DNA of 64,000 bases from NCBI GenBank assembly GCA_946800325.1, contig OX326958.1:7078001-7142000 (forward strand), written 5' to 3'. Below are positions 33,852 to 44,837 of the stretch, one piece after another. The stretch comes from Luzula sylvatica (Eukaryota > Streptophyta > Magnoliopsida > Poales > Juncaceae). Positions within the stretch are counted from its first letter, which is position 1; each line of letters starts with the position of its first letter. The position numbers were made by a program, and so were the translations under genes. Below the pieces are notes generated by a model. That model ran no database searches, was not told the DNA's origin, and worked only from the letters and a program-made list of their open reading frames with translations.

Positions 33852-35389
33852 AATGTTTTTTCTATAATTTAGGGTTTTGTCGTATTTGTATGTATCGCTA
33901 GTATGTTATGTATGATTGTATGATTAACCTTGTAATTAGGATTGAACTACTACGATTAGCTTTCCAGCATTATGTAACCTTTCTTATTATTCCATAGAAA
34001 ATCTAATTTGAGGAGTCGTGTTTTCATACATAAAAGCTCGAAGATTTTCATTAGCTTTCCAGCATTATTGGACAAACTGCAACTTGATATCGAAAGATCA
34101 ATTCCACTCGGTACCAATTTCTGAATTTTTTTGCCAAGCTTTGAAAGCTTTAATTCTAGAACCGGTCTTTTATTTTCGAGGATCCAATCATTTACAAAAA
34201 TAATATAAAAGCAAATTATATGATAATACCTTATTGAGTATATAAACAGATGAAAACAAAACAAAAGTGTAAAGATTTCATTACTCTAAATATTTTTGCT
34301 TGTCAAAATTTTAAGTCAATGTTTAGTATTTAGTATTTACACATAATATATAACCAATTATTTGACCTCATATGAGTATGTGCTGATTCCATTGGCCCTT
34401 GCTTGGTTGCCTCCGGCTAAAGGCCGGCACCTAGTAGTTGATTTTAATCAGAAATCAAGGATTATAAAACATTTTTAACCTAAATTGTAGTTTTATTTGA
34501 GAGTTGAATCTAAAGATACAACTAAATTTTTGTAAAGATCATGCGTTAAAAAAATGAATACAAATGATTGGAGTCTAATAAGTTAACAAATAGCAAAAAT
34601 CTCTATTTATATATAAGTTACCTTTTGAAAAGAACAAGCTTCTGAGAGTCATCCTTTGAATTAGAATCTAGATAATCTAAATATTGAGGAACAAAGGAGT
34701 TCCTGAAGTTACTAAATTATCTATACATGAAATTTAATTGTACTGAGCCAAGCAAAGATTGTGATATTGGCACGGCTCAATCAGATCGAAATCGAATTTA
34801 TCTGATTCGATTGAGCCGCCCCAACATCGCATTCTCACTTAACCCTATGTAAATAAGTACGCGAATGCTTATACTTAGATGTGTGTATTTTTCTTTTTGA
34901 TTGTTTCAAATATATAGAGAGGGAAGAAAGGTTGAGGTGATCTGGAGGGAAGAAAAATAAATGGATAACAAGCGAGATGAGTGAGTTCTCTTCATTTTTG
35001 TTGAAATGGAGAGAACAATGTTGGAGTTTTATTATGCAACCAAAATAAAAACAATCACATGATTTTTTTTTTCATGTACGAAATGGAGAAGTGAAGATCG
35101 GCAGTTGAAATGTCCTTGTTTATAAGGGATATGCATTCTATTTTAGTGGTTTGTAGGGGTACATATAAAATTACGCCAAATTAATTTGTTAATGGTTTTT
35201 CCACATAGTAGTTGGTGATTATATCATGCATTGATTTTTTTTCAATTAAATGTCATTATTATGACTAAGTAAACCAACCCCCAATTAATTAGTGTAATGC
35301 AATTATGAAACCATGCGGCTATATGATTCCATGCCACGTGGAATTTTAAAAATCTATTGACAATGAGGGGAAAAGTCAATTACCCTAAA
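33852..35389. other. 3' flank of DUF724 gene and AT-rich intergenic DNA
   Basis: ATTAGCTTTCCAGCATTAT occurs twice (about 33955 and 34050), a short direct duplication. A minus-strand frame around 33960-34260 includes LELKLSKLGKKIQKLVPSG but has no recognised family and poor flanks. 34300-35389 shows only small repeats and a fold-back near 34780. No gene supported. Confidence 0.45.
34774..34820. repeat. Small perfect-arm hairpin
   Basis: CGGCTCAATC...AGAT is answered by ATCTGATT...GATTGAGCCG within about 45 bp. A possible transcribed hairpin or MITE remnant, with no other context. Confidence 0.5.
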
Positions 35390-36291
35390 TTAATCGAAAG
35401 CGATCCAAATTCTAAATCGAAGTGATCCGAGATAGAATTGACCGAAACCCGAATAACTCGAAAATTCAATTTTCGAAAATCCGTATGACCTGATATCTTA
35501 CTACAAATAAAAAATATTATATATTATTACTACATATTGTCTAATAGCATAATATATAATCACATTAAATATGATGTTAACGAATTGTATTTAATTGAAC
35601 TTGATTTGATTAACATCATTGAACGACCTTAAATATTCATCGCAAAGTTAATTACAAATACTCAACACTACTTAATAACTAACAACTTATGTTGCATAAA
35701 TTCGGCGATACGACGATACATATCGAATACGGCGATATGACATTTTAATATATGATTTATGATACGATACGAATACGAATACGAATACGAATACGGATAC
35801 GATATGGATAAAATCAGATTTTTGAAATATCGGCACAATATAGCTAACGACTAATCTCTTGATACCTTTCTAAATCAATGAGAAACAAGTACTATGATTA
35901 CACATGTTGGACCAAATCCAAAGTACTACTATAGTAACTAGTCTATATCTACATTAGTATTGAATAGGCACATTGATATTATAAATGATCGGACTAGATT
36001 TAATACGAAATACAAATAAAAAATACGAATGAACAAAATCTAAATCACTAAAATGATGTATCTATTTTACCAAATCTTGAATTGATCGTATCAGAATAAT
36101 CCGAAAACTAAGTATTGTAAATCCCGCATAATTCGAAAAATAAATTTCTAGAAACCCTAATGACCCGAAAACTAAATTTTCCGAAAACTCAAACAATCCG
36201 AAACCGAATGACTAGACCTGCAAACCAAAATAATCCAAAGTCGAAATCACCCAATCCGAACCCAACTCGATCCGCTCGATTGCCACCTCTA
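35390..36291. repeat. Degenerate CCGAAA repeats ending in hAT-like terminus
   Basis: Phrases such as CGAAGTGATCCGAGAT, GAATAACTCGAAAAT and AATCCGAAAACTAAG occur on both sides of a nested 158-bp element. The right edge is TTGCCACCTCTA (36280-36291), the reverse complement of TAGAGGTGGCAA. The left terminus was not identified. Confidence 0.5.
35686..35843. mobile_element. Miniature element with ATACGA core and TGTTGC-type ends
   Basis: The left edge TTATGTTGCATAAATTCGG and right edge, reverse complement CTATATTGTGCCGATATTTC, are imperfect inverted repeats around a GATACGAATACGAATACG core. The same architecture, better preserved, appears at 44166-44643. Confidence 0.5.
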
Positions 36292-36770
36292 TTTGTCGGG
36301 TGCCATACATAAACAATATATTTCACATGTATAAATTTGCTTCCGTTTTTTTTATATTTAATATTCATAAAATTTTAATTTAACATCAAAGACTATATAA
36401 ATGAGTGTATACAAAGATAAATAATGTATCTTTACATAATTTAATTAACAGTATTTTTTATTAATAATATATTAAAAAACGAAGCGTAACACAAAACTTA
36501 TAGTTATAAATTTAAAAAAATTCACTCAAATATCAGATGGAGATATGCATCATTTCTCTTTTAACTTTTTTCAATATTATTCGCCTATTGACTTGTTTTA
36601 TATTAGTTAAAATACCAACTATTCCACAGCTATATTTGGTCATATTATCAGCTTATTATGCCCAAAAGTCATAATGCACTTGAGATTCTCTAGGGTTTAA
36701 CAAAATATTTTTTCTTTTTAATACTAAAAAAACATCAGGGTCTCTTTTGAAAATTTCCTTATTGCTTGCT
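36292..36770. other. AT-rich spacer upstream of the FAR1-related gene
   Basis: No repeats, RNA or ORF supported. Confidence 0.5.
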
Positions 36771-36777
36771 ACGTGTC
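36771..36777 (+). promoter_or_regulatory. ABRE-like element (ACGTGTC)
   Basis: ACGTGTC fits the ACGTGKC abscisic-acid response consensus and lies about 140 bp before the first candidate leader exon of the FAR1-related gene. A single match could be chance. Confidence 0.35.
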
Positions 36778-36909
36778 GATCATCTGTAGAAGGATCTCAC
36801 ATCTAACCCGCCGCAGCAAGCTGCGACGAAACCCTTCTTTTCTCCACCACAATTTCGTTTCGTCCTCCGATTTCTCTCTTCTTCTCGTCGCATCTTTCAG
36901 CGATCGCCG

Positions 36910-37267
36910 ATGGGTATTATTTCCCTTGTTTTTTATCTTTCAAATTTACTAAATTTTCATCTCTCTCCATACTCTTCATGGAATTTGAAAGCTCTCTCAC
37001 ACACATAATCATAACAGTCACTATGACTCCTCCACAAATACCTTCGATATGCACAATATACACTTTTCCGATTAATGCAATGCAATAGGGGGTTCTTTAA
37101 CTTCTTATTCCGTGAATATATATTTGATCATTTGACCAACATAACATCTGTAATTATCAATATGTAGGTTGTTTATAAATGTGATGAATAATCATGGACA
37201 TAGTAGTATAATTTCTGTGAATTTGAAATTCAATTTGATTTCTTTTTTTCGCACAGGAAGTGTTTGA
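36910..37267 (+). promoter_or_regulatory. 5' leader intron and four-codon upstream ORF
   Basis: A donor ATGG|GTATTA (intron from 36914) and acceptor CGCACAG| (ending 37256) define a 343-bp intron in the leader of the FAR1-related gene. Splicing joins ATGG to GAAGTGTTTGA, making a minimal uORF, Met-Gly-Ser-Val-stop (TGA at 37265-37267), 38 bp before the main ATG. A short uORF of this kind could dampen translation; that is inference. Confidence 0.5.
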
Positions 37268-37305
37268 TGATTTGCCAAGGTAAATTGCTCCAACACTCTT
37301 AATCA

Positions 37306-39910
37306 ATGGCCACTTCTGATCAACCAACCACTAGTACAGGATCTCTAGAACCTTCTAGAACCCCCCTTCAAAAAAATCACAAAAACCAAATTTCCCAAAA
37401 TACCCCCAAAATGATAGAGATTTCCGAGCCCCTAATCGGCACGGAATTCTCTGACGACGAAAAAGCGTACCAGTTCTACAACGGGTACGCGAGACGGGTC
37501 GGGTTCAGTGTGCGAAAACAAAACATGTCTAGGGGCAAGAATGGAATAATTCGTGCTAGAAGATTTGTTTGTTCGAGAGAAGGATATTACAAACCTGATT
37601 CTTCAGATAAAAACGGTCAATATTCTCGCTCTAATGTCCGTACCGGTTGCCAGGCCCATATTGGTATTAAAAGATTAAAAAGTGGGTTTTATTGCATTCA
37701 TCGCTTCGTACCTGATCATAATCACCCTTTGGTTTCTTCCAAAAAAGTCCATTTATTGAGATCTCAAAGAGAATATAGTAATAACCATAATGTTAAAGAT
37801 GATAAAGAGAGAGAAATTTTATGTAAAGAAACAGTACCTATTATTGGTACCGCTGCGGTAAATAGTTGTACCAGTCGTCTGAATGGACTTAGACAATTTG
37901 AGATGAAACCTGGTGATGTGGTTTCAATGGTGCATTATTTACAAAATAGAGGAGTTAAGGAATTAGGGTTTAGTTTTTCGATGCAAATGGATTCTAAGGA
38001 CCAAATTGCAAATATTTTTTGGTGCGATGCTAAATCGAAAATGGATTATGGATATTTTGGGGATGTGGTGTGTTTTGATAGTACTTATAAGTTAAATGGA
38101 TATGATAGACCTTTGGTTCAATTTCTCGGTACCAATCATCACAAGCAAATTGTGGTATTTGGTACCGGTTTTTTATATAATGATTCTTTAGAATCTTTCA
38201 AATGGTTGTTTCAAACCTTTAAGGACTCAACGGCCGGTAATCGTACCGGTACGGTACCGGGTTTGGTACTTACTGACAAAAATGAAAATATTGAAAAAGC
38301 GGTACGAGAAATTTGGCCGGACACGGTCCAGAGGGTTTGTGCATGGACCATGTACCAGTGTACCATGAAAAACCTTAGTCAAATATTTCAGTCTTATCCA
38401 GGTTTTGAAATCGAATTAAAGAAATGTTTTTTTGATTGCGAAAATGAAGATGAATTCGTCTCCACATGGCAAAATTTGGTTCAAAATTTTGGGTTAAGTG
38501 ATAATGCATGGCTAAAGAGTTTATTTGAGGAGAGAGAAAATTGGGGTTTGGTATATAGAAAAGACTTATTTTATGCTGATATATACAATTCTTTAAAAAA
38601 GGAAAATATGAGTGGTATAATCAAGGCTTCATTGCACAATGAGAGAGATATTTTCTCATTTTTCAATCGGTACGAGAGAATTTTGAAGGATAAAAGGTAC
38701 GGAGAGCTAGAGGCTGATTTGAATTGTGCCGGTACGCAAAATATGGTACCGGTTTCGCGGTTATTAAAGCAGGCTAATTTAATTTATACCCCTCAAGTGT
38801 ATGAAATGATTGTGAAAGAGTTTGAACTGTATGTTGATTGTGTCATAGAGAGCTGCGGTACCGATGGTACCGATTATGTGTACGAAGTAAAAAACGTAGA
38901 AAAGAAAATCACTGGATATGTCCAGTACGATCAAACTGGAGATATGCTATCTTGTACCTGCAAAAAATTCGAATCTGTCGGCATTCTTTGCTCCCATTGT
39001 CTAAAAGTTTTAGATTACAAAAACATAAAAGAAATTCCCGAAAAGTACGTGTTGAAGAGGTGGAGGAAGGACGCCAAGTCAGCAAGGGCATTTTCGCAAT
39101 TTTACGACGATTCTGACGAACCGGACCCTACAGTTGCAATGGAGAGCCGGTTTATCTCTTTAAGCAGAGTTTTCGAACAAATAATTAACAAGGGGTCGAG
39201 TTGTCAAGAGGCTTATAATGTGGCTGTTGAGGAAGCGAACAAAATTATGGACAAAATGGAGGGTGTAATTGCAAAATTTGCTAATAAGGGGAGACATGAG
39301 AGTTTATATTCGGAGTCTTCAGATGGAGAGAATGGGGAGAGAAATAGGGTTAGGAAGAGAAGGAAGAAGAAATTACCGAAGGAAAATGAGGAGGGTATAA
39401 CTGGAATTAAGAAAAAAGACAAGGAGAGTAATAAAAAAGATCATTGCCAAGAGAATAAAAGTGTCGACAAGGGAAAAGAAGGTAAAAATAAATTGTATCC
39501 ATGTTTCATTTTATTCGTCAATATACCGTTTTATTACAGTATATTATATTTATTTGCAGTGCAAGGGGAGGATCCAACGACGAGGATCGAATCACATTTA
39601 GAAGATTCTACGAATAATTATAATCCTTGGTCCTCTGTTGGGTATCTTTCTCTGCAATTCCCTACAATTAATCAGGTTTACTTTTTTTTTTAAAATTTAT
39701 AATTCAACAGTATAATTGAACTTGAGAAATATAATTTCGCTTCTGTTTATATTTATATAGGACGCTTTCGTAACAGGTTCGACACAACAGCCATTTTGTA
39801 TTACAACAACTCAACCAAATCACAATGGATCCTCTCCATTTATATTAAACCCGCATCCTCCAGTCACGAATACTTTTCCTCCTGAGCTTTCTGATAGGCA
39901 AGTCATATAA
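37306..39910 (+). CDS. FAR1/FHY3-related (FRS family) protein
   Basis: Coding exons 37306-39481, 39560-39675 and 39761-39910 give 813 aa. The N-terminal FAR1 zinc-binding domain spans about 45-145 (FYNGYARRVGFSVRKQ, C89, C115, DHNH 137-140). A MULE-transposase-derived core spans about 252-350, with D258 (FDSTY) and D324 (LTDK) as two DDE-like acids and E433 a possible third. The SWIM zinc finger is C550-x-C552...C562-x-H564. A basic nuclear-signal-like stretch RKRRKKK lies near 683. Family members such as FHY3 and FAR1 are transcription factors domesticated from Mutator-like transposases and act in far-red light and other signalling. The usual CxWH motif after the second acid reads CAWTMYQ here, so a conserved His is replaced. 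There is no TIR around it, consistent with a host gene. The C terminus is poorly conserved; a GC-donor alternative (AG|GCAAGT at 39897) would also end within one codon. Confidence 0.93.
39482..39559 (+). other. 78-bp frame-preserving intron in FRS gene
   Basis: Donor G|GTAAAAA and acceptor TATTTGCAG| bound 78 nt, a multiple of three with no stop. Retention would insert 26 hydrophobic residues (including FILFVNIPFYYSILYLF) and give 839 aa instead of 813. The AT-rich composition matches an intron better than coding DNA. Confidence 0.7.
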
Positions 39911-40660
39911 TTGTTTTTCTCGAAGGAATAAACATTAAACTACATAAAATTAGAAATATCGTCAATACCCTTCCTCTCTTAGCTTTCTTATGTTTATGTT
40001 CTCTTGGGGTAATCATAATATTTCTTATTTTCTTGGTGTATAATTTTGAGGTTTGGCAGGGTACGGATGGAATTTTACTTATTATTTGTGTATGATTTGT
40101 TAAATTCTGGATTTGATTTTCAGGTGATGATGAATTATTGTTATTATTATAGGGAAATATCAATTTGATGTTTTATGAATTGGAAATTTGGAATCTTTTT
40201 CATCTTGTACAGAATTTTTATGCTTGTATTATTATAACATAATGATGAGACATTTATCTTACTCATAAGAATATTATTAGTATTGATGATTAAGTACTTT
40301 GTCTTAAATTAGAGAACATTTACAACACTGTTTTTCATCTCTGTGCAAACACATGGAAATTATCCGTTTCATTCGCATCTATTAATAAATGCCCACATTA
40401 CCCTTCATTTTTGTAATATAATATCATATGAGGGCCATCATGAAAAATTACACCACTTGCTTCCGGAGAACTTCACTTGCAAATACAAGTCTCTTCATCC
40501 AACCACTCATTAAAGTCTTAATCACCATTTAATAAAGCCCAAAAAGCAAAGGGAATAACACAAATAAAGAAATCTCCTTCGTCTTCTTCACGGAATCTCT
40601 TCCTCTCCTTTTTCATCTTGTTGAGCGATTCGTTCAAATCCAAGAATTGGGTTTTGCGAA
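39911..40660. other. Intergenic region between FRS and MEMO genes
   Basis: About 750 bp, holding the FRS 3' end and the MEMO promoter and leader. 40570-40660 is CT-rich (TCTCCTTCGTCTTCTTC) like a leader. No other gene. Confidence 0.5.
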
Positions 40661-42974
40661 ATGGGGACTGTCAGAAGAGCTACTCATGCGGGATCCTGGT
40701 ACACCGACAATGGTGAATTTGATCCTTATCTCATCTTAGTTTTGGTTAGATTCATGAATTTAGTATCAAGTTTGGTATTGTTTGGTTCTGTATTTTTTTG
40801 TTGAAATTGGGTCTGTTGCAGAACTTAAGAGTTAACCTTTGGATAAATCGAAATGGATTTTGGTTCTTTGGTTTGATTTTGGGTATTTTGAGAATTTTTC
40901 ATGGAGTATGCACAAAATAAACCACAATTTTGGTTCATATATACTCAATTAATCCACCAAATAAACCTCAACTTAATCCAATTTTGCCTCAGGAACAATC
41001 AATTATCCAATTAGTCTTCAAATAAACTTCTTTTAAACCCAATTCAACCTAAATTTACTACAATCATACAATTAGCCAACAAAACAACCCACTTTATGTT
41101 GAAACATAGCCTAATTTAAATTTGATTATCATTAGCAAGCAAATTGGAAGAGGAGCTTGACACGTGGCTCACTGCAAGTGGTCTCGCCAAATCCTCAGAT
41201 GTTAGAGGTGTAATTGCACCGTAAGTTCAATTAATCTTTCAAAATTCAAACACGCAAAATTTCACATGTGCCCCTGAAAATCTCAAAATATACGAGTGCC
41301 CTTACAAAGTCAGAAATATCATATATACAAAATTTCACCTCCAAAACATTACTCGTGTTCTGTAGGGTGGGTTACATGACACTCATTTTGCAAGGGTATA
41401 CTTGATATTTAAACTTTTGTAGGTTTAAATATGAAATATCTTAATTTGCTTATTTTTAGGCATGCTGGTTATTCTTACTCTGGACGAAGTGCAGCCTTTG
41501 CATTTGGAAATATAGACCCTACGAACATGTAAATTTTTTTTCTCTTCATTTTATTATCCATTATTACAAAACCCTAAACTTTTTATATTTTAGTTCGAGG
41601 GTTTTTCTGCTCGGCCCTTCACACCATTATTATACTACTAAATGTGCACTAACACAAGCTACTATTTATCGTACCCCTATTGGTGACTTACCAGTTGATC
41701 AAGAAGGTATTATTATCATTATAATAATAATGTTTTCATGTTTCGATTTATATGAATTTTTTTTTACCCTTTTGTGTCTTAATTTTTGTAGTTATTGAAG
41801 AATTGAAGAAAACAGGAAAATTTGAGATGATGAATTTGAGAGTCGATGAAGCCGAACATAGCATGGAAATGCACTTACCATATCTAGCCAAAGTTTTTAA
41901 AGGGTAAAACATTATAACATTTACCCCTCCAAAATGTGAAATATCATAAATACCCCTACAATATATTAGAAGTCTCACCGATCTGATACCCCTTCCTCTC
42001 CTAATTTTTATAAATGAACTTAAATATCTATAATATTTACAATCACTAAATTCTATAACTACCCCTCTTTGTCACTTAATTCTCGAGCAACTATGGAAAG
42101 TAGGGGTGTTCATGATATTTGGTATATTTTTGGGGGCTATTGATGCTATTACTTTTTGTAGGGTTATATGTGATATTTTGAGAATTTACAGGGGTACACA
42201 TGAAATTGCTCATTATAACATTTTTTTTCTTGTCCAGTTATTCTGTAAAAGTTGTACCGATACTGGTTGGTTCAGTTAGTTCAGAGAGTGAGGCTATGTA
42301 TGGAAAATTACTCGCTAATTACATAGACGACCCTCAAAATTTCTTTTCCGTCTCCTCAGATTTTTGCCATTGGGGATCTAGGTATATATAATTTCATTGA
42401 ATGATACTTTTTATTATTAGTATATACAAAATATAATTATAATAATTATTAATATCTGGACCATTTTTTATTAACAGGTTTAGTTACACATATTATGAGA
42501 AAAAACACGGGCCAATTTATAAATCGATAGAAGCACTGGACAGGATGGGAATGGAGATCATCGAAACTGGAGACGCAAATGCCTTCAAAAAATATTTACA
42601 AGATTACGAAAATACCATTTGTGGTCGCCACCCAATCAGCGTTTTTCTCCATGTACGTATATACATAAAATCATAATATCACATATACTCCAAAACATAT
42701 CATATCATGCCTAAATTATCCCCTTTTCTCATTTTTTGGAGGGGTATATGTGATATTTAGAGATTTTGCAGGGATAATTACACGTGAAATTATGCCAGAT
42801 AAATATAATATATTTTTATAATAATGTTTTTGTTTGTCTGTATTTTAGATGTTGGAGAATAGCTCGACAAAAATAAAAATAGGGTTTCTTCACTACGAGC
42901 AATCGAGTCAGTGCAAGAACTCGCGCGATAGCAGCGTTAGCTATGCTTCCGCAGCGGCAAAATTAGAGGATTAA
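40661..42974 (+). CDS. MEMO1-like: MEMO-family protein (MEMO1 homologue)
   Basis: Eight exons: 40661-40712, 41136-41220, 41460-41528, 41594-41706, 41792-41903, 42238-42381, 42478-42652, 42849-42974. All are GT-AG and in phase, giving 291 aa, close to human MEMO1 (297). Signatures in order are HAGSWYTDN (9), [13 protein letters not shown] (43), [10 protein letters not shown] (74), [11 protein letters not shown] (128), [13 protein letters not shown] (183), [13 protein letters not shown] (238) and YASAAAKLE (282). The family has a class III dioxygenase-like fold. The metal-site residues of human MEMO1 (H49, H81, C244) correspond here to H47, H79 and C240, with D185 in SSDFCHWG. Human MEMO1 binds iron/copper and affects cell motility and redox; the plant role is poorly known. 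The start is supported by the conserved HAGSWY motif eight residues in. Introns 2, 5 and 7 carry related inverted-repeat insertions. Confidence 0.96.
41268..41440. mobile_element. Inverted-repeat MITE in MEMO intron 2
   Basis: Left GCCCCTGAAAATCTCAAAAT...GCCCTTACAAAG and right (reverse complement) CCTACAAAAG...ATATCAAGTATACCCTTGC are imperfect inverted repeats of the CCCCTGCAAAA / AAATATCACATATACCC family. Confined to the intron; ends approximate. Confidence 0.55.
41924..42205. mobile_element. Inverted-repeat MITE in MEMO intron 5
   Basis: Left TACCCCTCCAAAATGTGAAA...AATACCCCTACAA and right (reverse complement) TGTGTACCCCTGTAAATTCT...ATATCACATATAACCC show the same family wording with two sub-repeats per arm. 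Ends approximate. Confidence 0.6.
42665..42800. mobile_element. Inverted-repeat MITE in MEMO intron 7
   Basis: The right arm GGAGGGGTATATGTGATATT, then TTTTGCAGGGATAATTACA, is a strong family match. The left arm (CATATACTCCAAAACATATC, then AAATTATCCCC) is its diverged complement. Confidence 0.55.
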
Positions 42975-43209
42975 TTAAGTGAAGTTTGACAGTATAATAT
43001 CTAGGTTCGTTCAAATCATGTTTGATTTCGAAATGGCTGAATCAAAAGTTGAATAATTTGGAAGTAAAATCTGTCTGAACTGAAGAATCTTTGTTTCGTC
43101 TTTTAACTAGTTCAAATTTGAAATGATATTATCTCGGGGGTAAATAGTTTGAACGGCTTCTTCAAATTCGCAATATCATGTTTCATAAAACATTAAAACC
43201 TGAGATATT

Positions 43210-43430
43210 TCTGCTTTTGTTGCAAGGAAAAAAAAACTCAATAAAACCTGAGATATTTCTGATATATCCGTCCTAAAACTTCAAATAACAAATTTATCTC
43301 TTCTAAATTACAAATATCAAATATATCCTTCAAAACTTAAAAGTTGTATCAGATTTATCCAATGTTTACTTTTCTGCTATATTTAACAGAAAATACATGA
43401 AATGACAATTATACCCTATCTTCTTTTCAT
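43210..43430. mobile_element. Orphan left TIR of the Pack-MULE family
   Basis: TATCCGTCCTAAAACTTCAA, AATAACAAATTTATCTCTTC, AATATCAAATATATCC and TTTAACAGAAAATACATG follow the same order as the left arms of the elements at 20855 and 51952, including the AATTATACCCTATC close. No right arm was found, so the element is truncated. The phrase AAAACCTGAGATATTTCTG is duplicated just left (about 43195 and 43244). Confidence 0.6.
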
Positions 43431-44165
43431 CCCACTCTTTTTCTTTTCTTTTTTGAATGGATTGTCATCCCACTCTTTTTCATCACCATGAGTTTTGCAA
43501 TTTCACTCCTTCTAAACAAGTGATGGGCACCCCACGCTAAACTTGTAGATACCCCATCGCCTTTCGAGCTGTCGATCCTGGAGCTTCTCAGAAGTCAGAA
43601 GAGGCTATACCAAGCAGTCAAGCAGGTGAAGCAGCGGAGGAACAGAGATATGTCAAATCGAGGAACAGAGGAAAATAAGGCAGGTAATGAACTACTCAAC
43701 CTGCGATCCAAAATTGAGCATCAATCTACGATGGTAGGCTTTATAATCATCCGAAAACTCCACCATTTGTCACCGTCCCTTAATGCAACGCTTGGGCCTG
43801 CAACAGAGTAGGAGTCGGGGGCAGATGAGTGCTGCGCAATCATCCAAAACAAGCTATCAACAACAAACAGAGAGAGGATAAGACTCGTATAACAAGCAAT
43901 TGGTCATCCAAAAAGAGTTCTGCCAAAGTCTTGTGACTTATAATTCATTATTTATTGAATTTGAAGTTAAATTCAGGTGGGCTAAGGATCATTATAGCAT
44001 AATTAGTGTTAATTTGCGAGTAGTTATTTTGAATTACGATTAGTTTTGGCTGTATTAGGGTCAATTATATCTTAATTAGGGCTGATTTGAGATTGGTTAC
44101 ATTAAATTAGAGTTGATTGCAAATGTATTAAAGGTCAGTCTTAGCTAAATTAGGGTTAAATTTGT
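43431..44165. other. Interior of truncated element and repeat DNA
   Basis: A 61-codon frame at 43626-43811 (MKQRRNRDMSNRG...) is not recognised and has no splice or family support. 43976-44110 is a direct duplicate of 45660-45790. Confidence 0.4.
43976..44110. repeat. Direct duplication, partner at 45660-45790
   Basis: GTGGGCTAAGGATCATTATA, then CATAATTAGTGTTAAT and AGGGTCAATTATA, matches in order AATGGGCTAAGGTTCATTAT, CATAATTAGTGTTAAT and ACGGTCAATTGCA at 45660. The offset is about 1684 bp; the two nested tracts between could have been inserted after duplication, or the copies are one family of repeats. Confidence 0.65.
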
Positions 44166-44643
44166 CTGTGTTGTACGGATACGAGTAGGATACGGCGATG
44201 CGATACGGCAATTTTCAAAAATAATATACATTTGACATAATTATATATTATAATTTATTTTATTATATATAATATTTTATTATTTTATTAATTATAATTT
44301 ATTTATATAATATTTTATATAGTATACATTTGACATAAAATATCTTAAAGTTTGTTTTAACAGAAATAATTTCTTATTAAGTAAATGTTTATTTTGTTTG
44401 GTTATTTATTTATATGTATTACTCATTTATTTCGATTTCAAATTTTTATTTTTATTTTTCAAATACATTTGTGTATACGTTAGAAGTATCCGACAAGTAT
44501 CCGAGAAGTATTCGTTATTATTTTGAAATAAAATATTCGGATACGCCACGTGGAGTATCCGATACGTATCCGACGAGTATCGATATCCGATACGGCATCC
44601 GATACGATACGGCTTGATTTTTGAAGTATCCGCGCAACATAGA
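44166..44643. mobile_element. Miniature element with CTRTGTTGYRCGGATAC inverted ends
   Basis: The left CTGTGTTGTACGGATACG and right, reverse complement CTATGTTGCGCGGATAC, are inverted repeats. Both are followed by GATACGG-rich text and a TTTTCAAAAAT / TTCAAAAATC phrase. The middle is AT-rich. No target duplication was recognised. A shorter relative lies at 35686-35843. Confidence 0.7.
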
Positions 44644-44830
44644 GGGCCTGTTCGTTTGCAGTGGAATAAGGCGGAATAGAGGAATAGAGATGATTAAATG
44701 CCCTATTCCAACCGAACATAAATGGAATAGCATGGATTAAAGTGATGGAAAATGGTTTTATCTTTATTCCATATAAAACATGGAATAGATCTATTCCATC
44801 AAATAGTTTTTTTATTTTGGACCAATTTAC
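44644..44830. mobile_element. GGCCTGTTCGTTTG-type MITE fragment
   Basis: GGCCTGTTCGTTTGCAGTGG opens a stretch of TGGAATAGA / CTATTCCA inverted phrases, typical of plant elements with GGSCYTGTTYGTTT ends. The far end is lost in the AT tract that follows. Confidence 0.5.
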
Positions 44831-44837
44831 CCCTCCT

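Noticed and set aside
33956..34264. A minus-strand gene downstream of the DUF724 locus
   Set aside because: Part of the frame looks protein-like (LELKLSKLGKKIQKLVPSG), but it lies in AT-rich DNA with no splice, family or promoter evidence.
37306..39910. Reading the FAR1-related gene as an active MULE transposase
   Set aside because: No flanking TIRs, several introns including one in the leader, a FAR1-type zinc domain and a changed CxWH motif indicate a host FRS gene.
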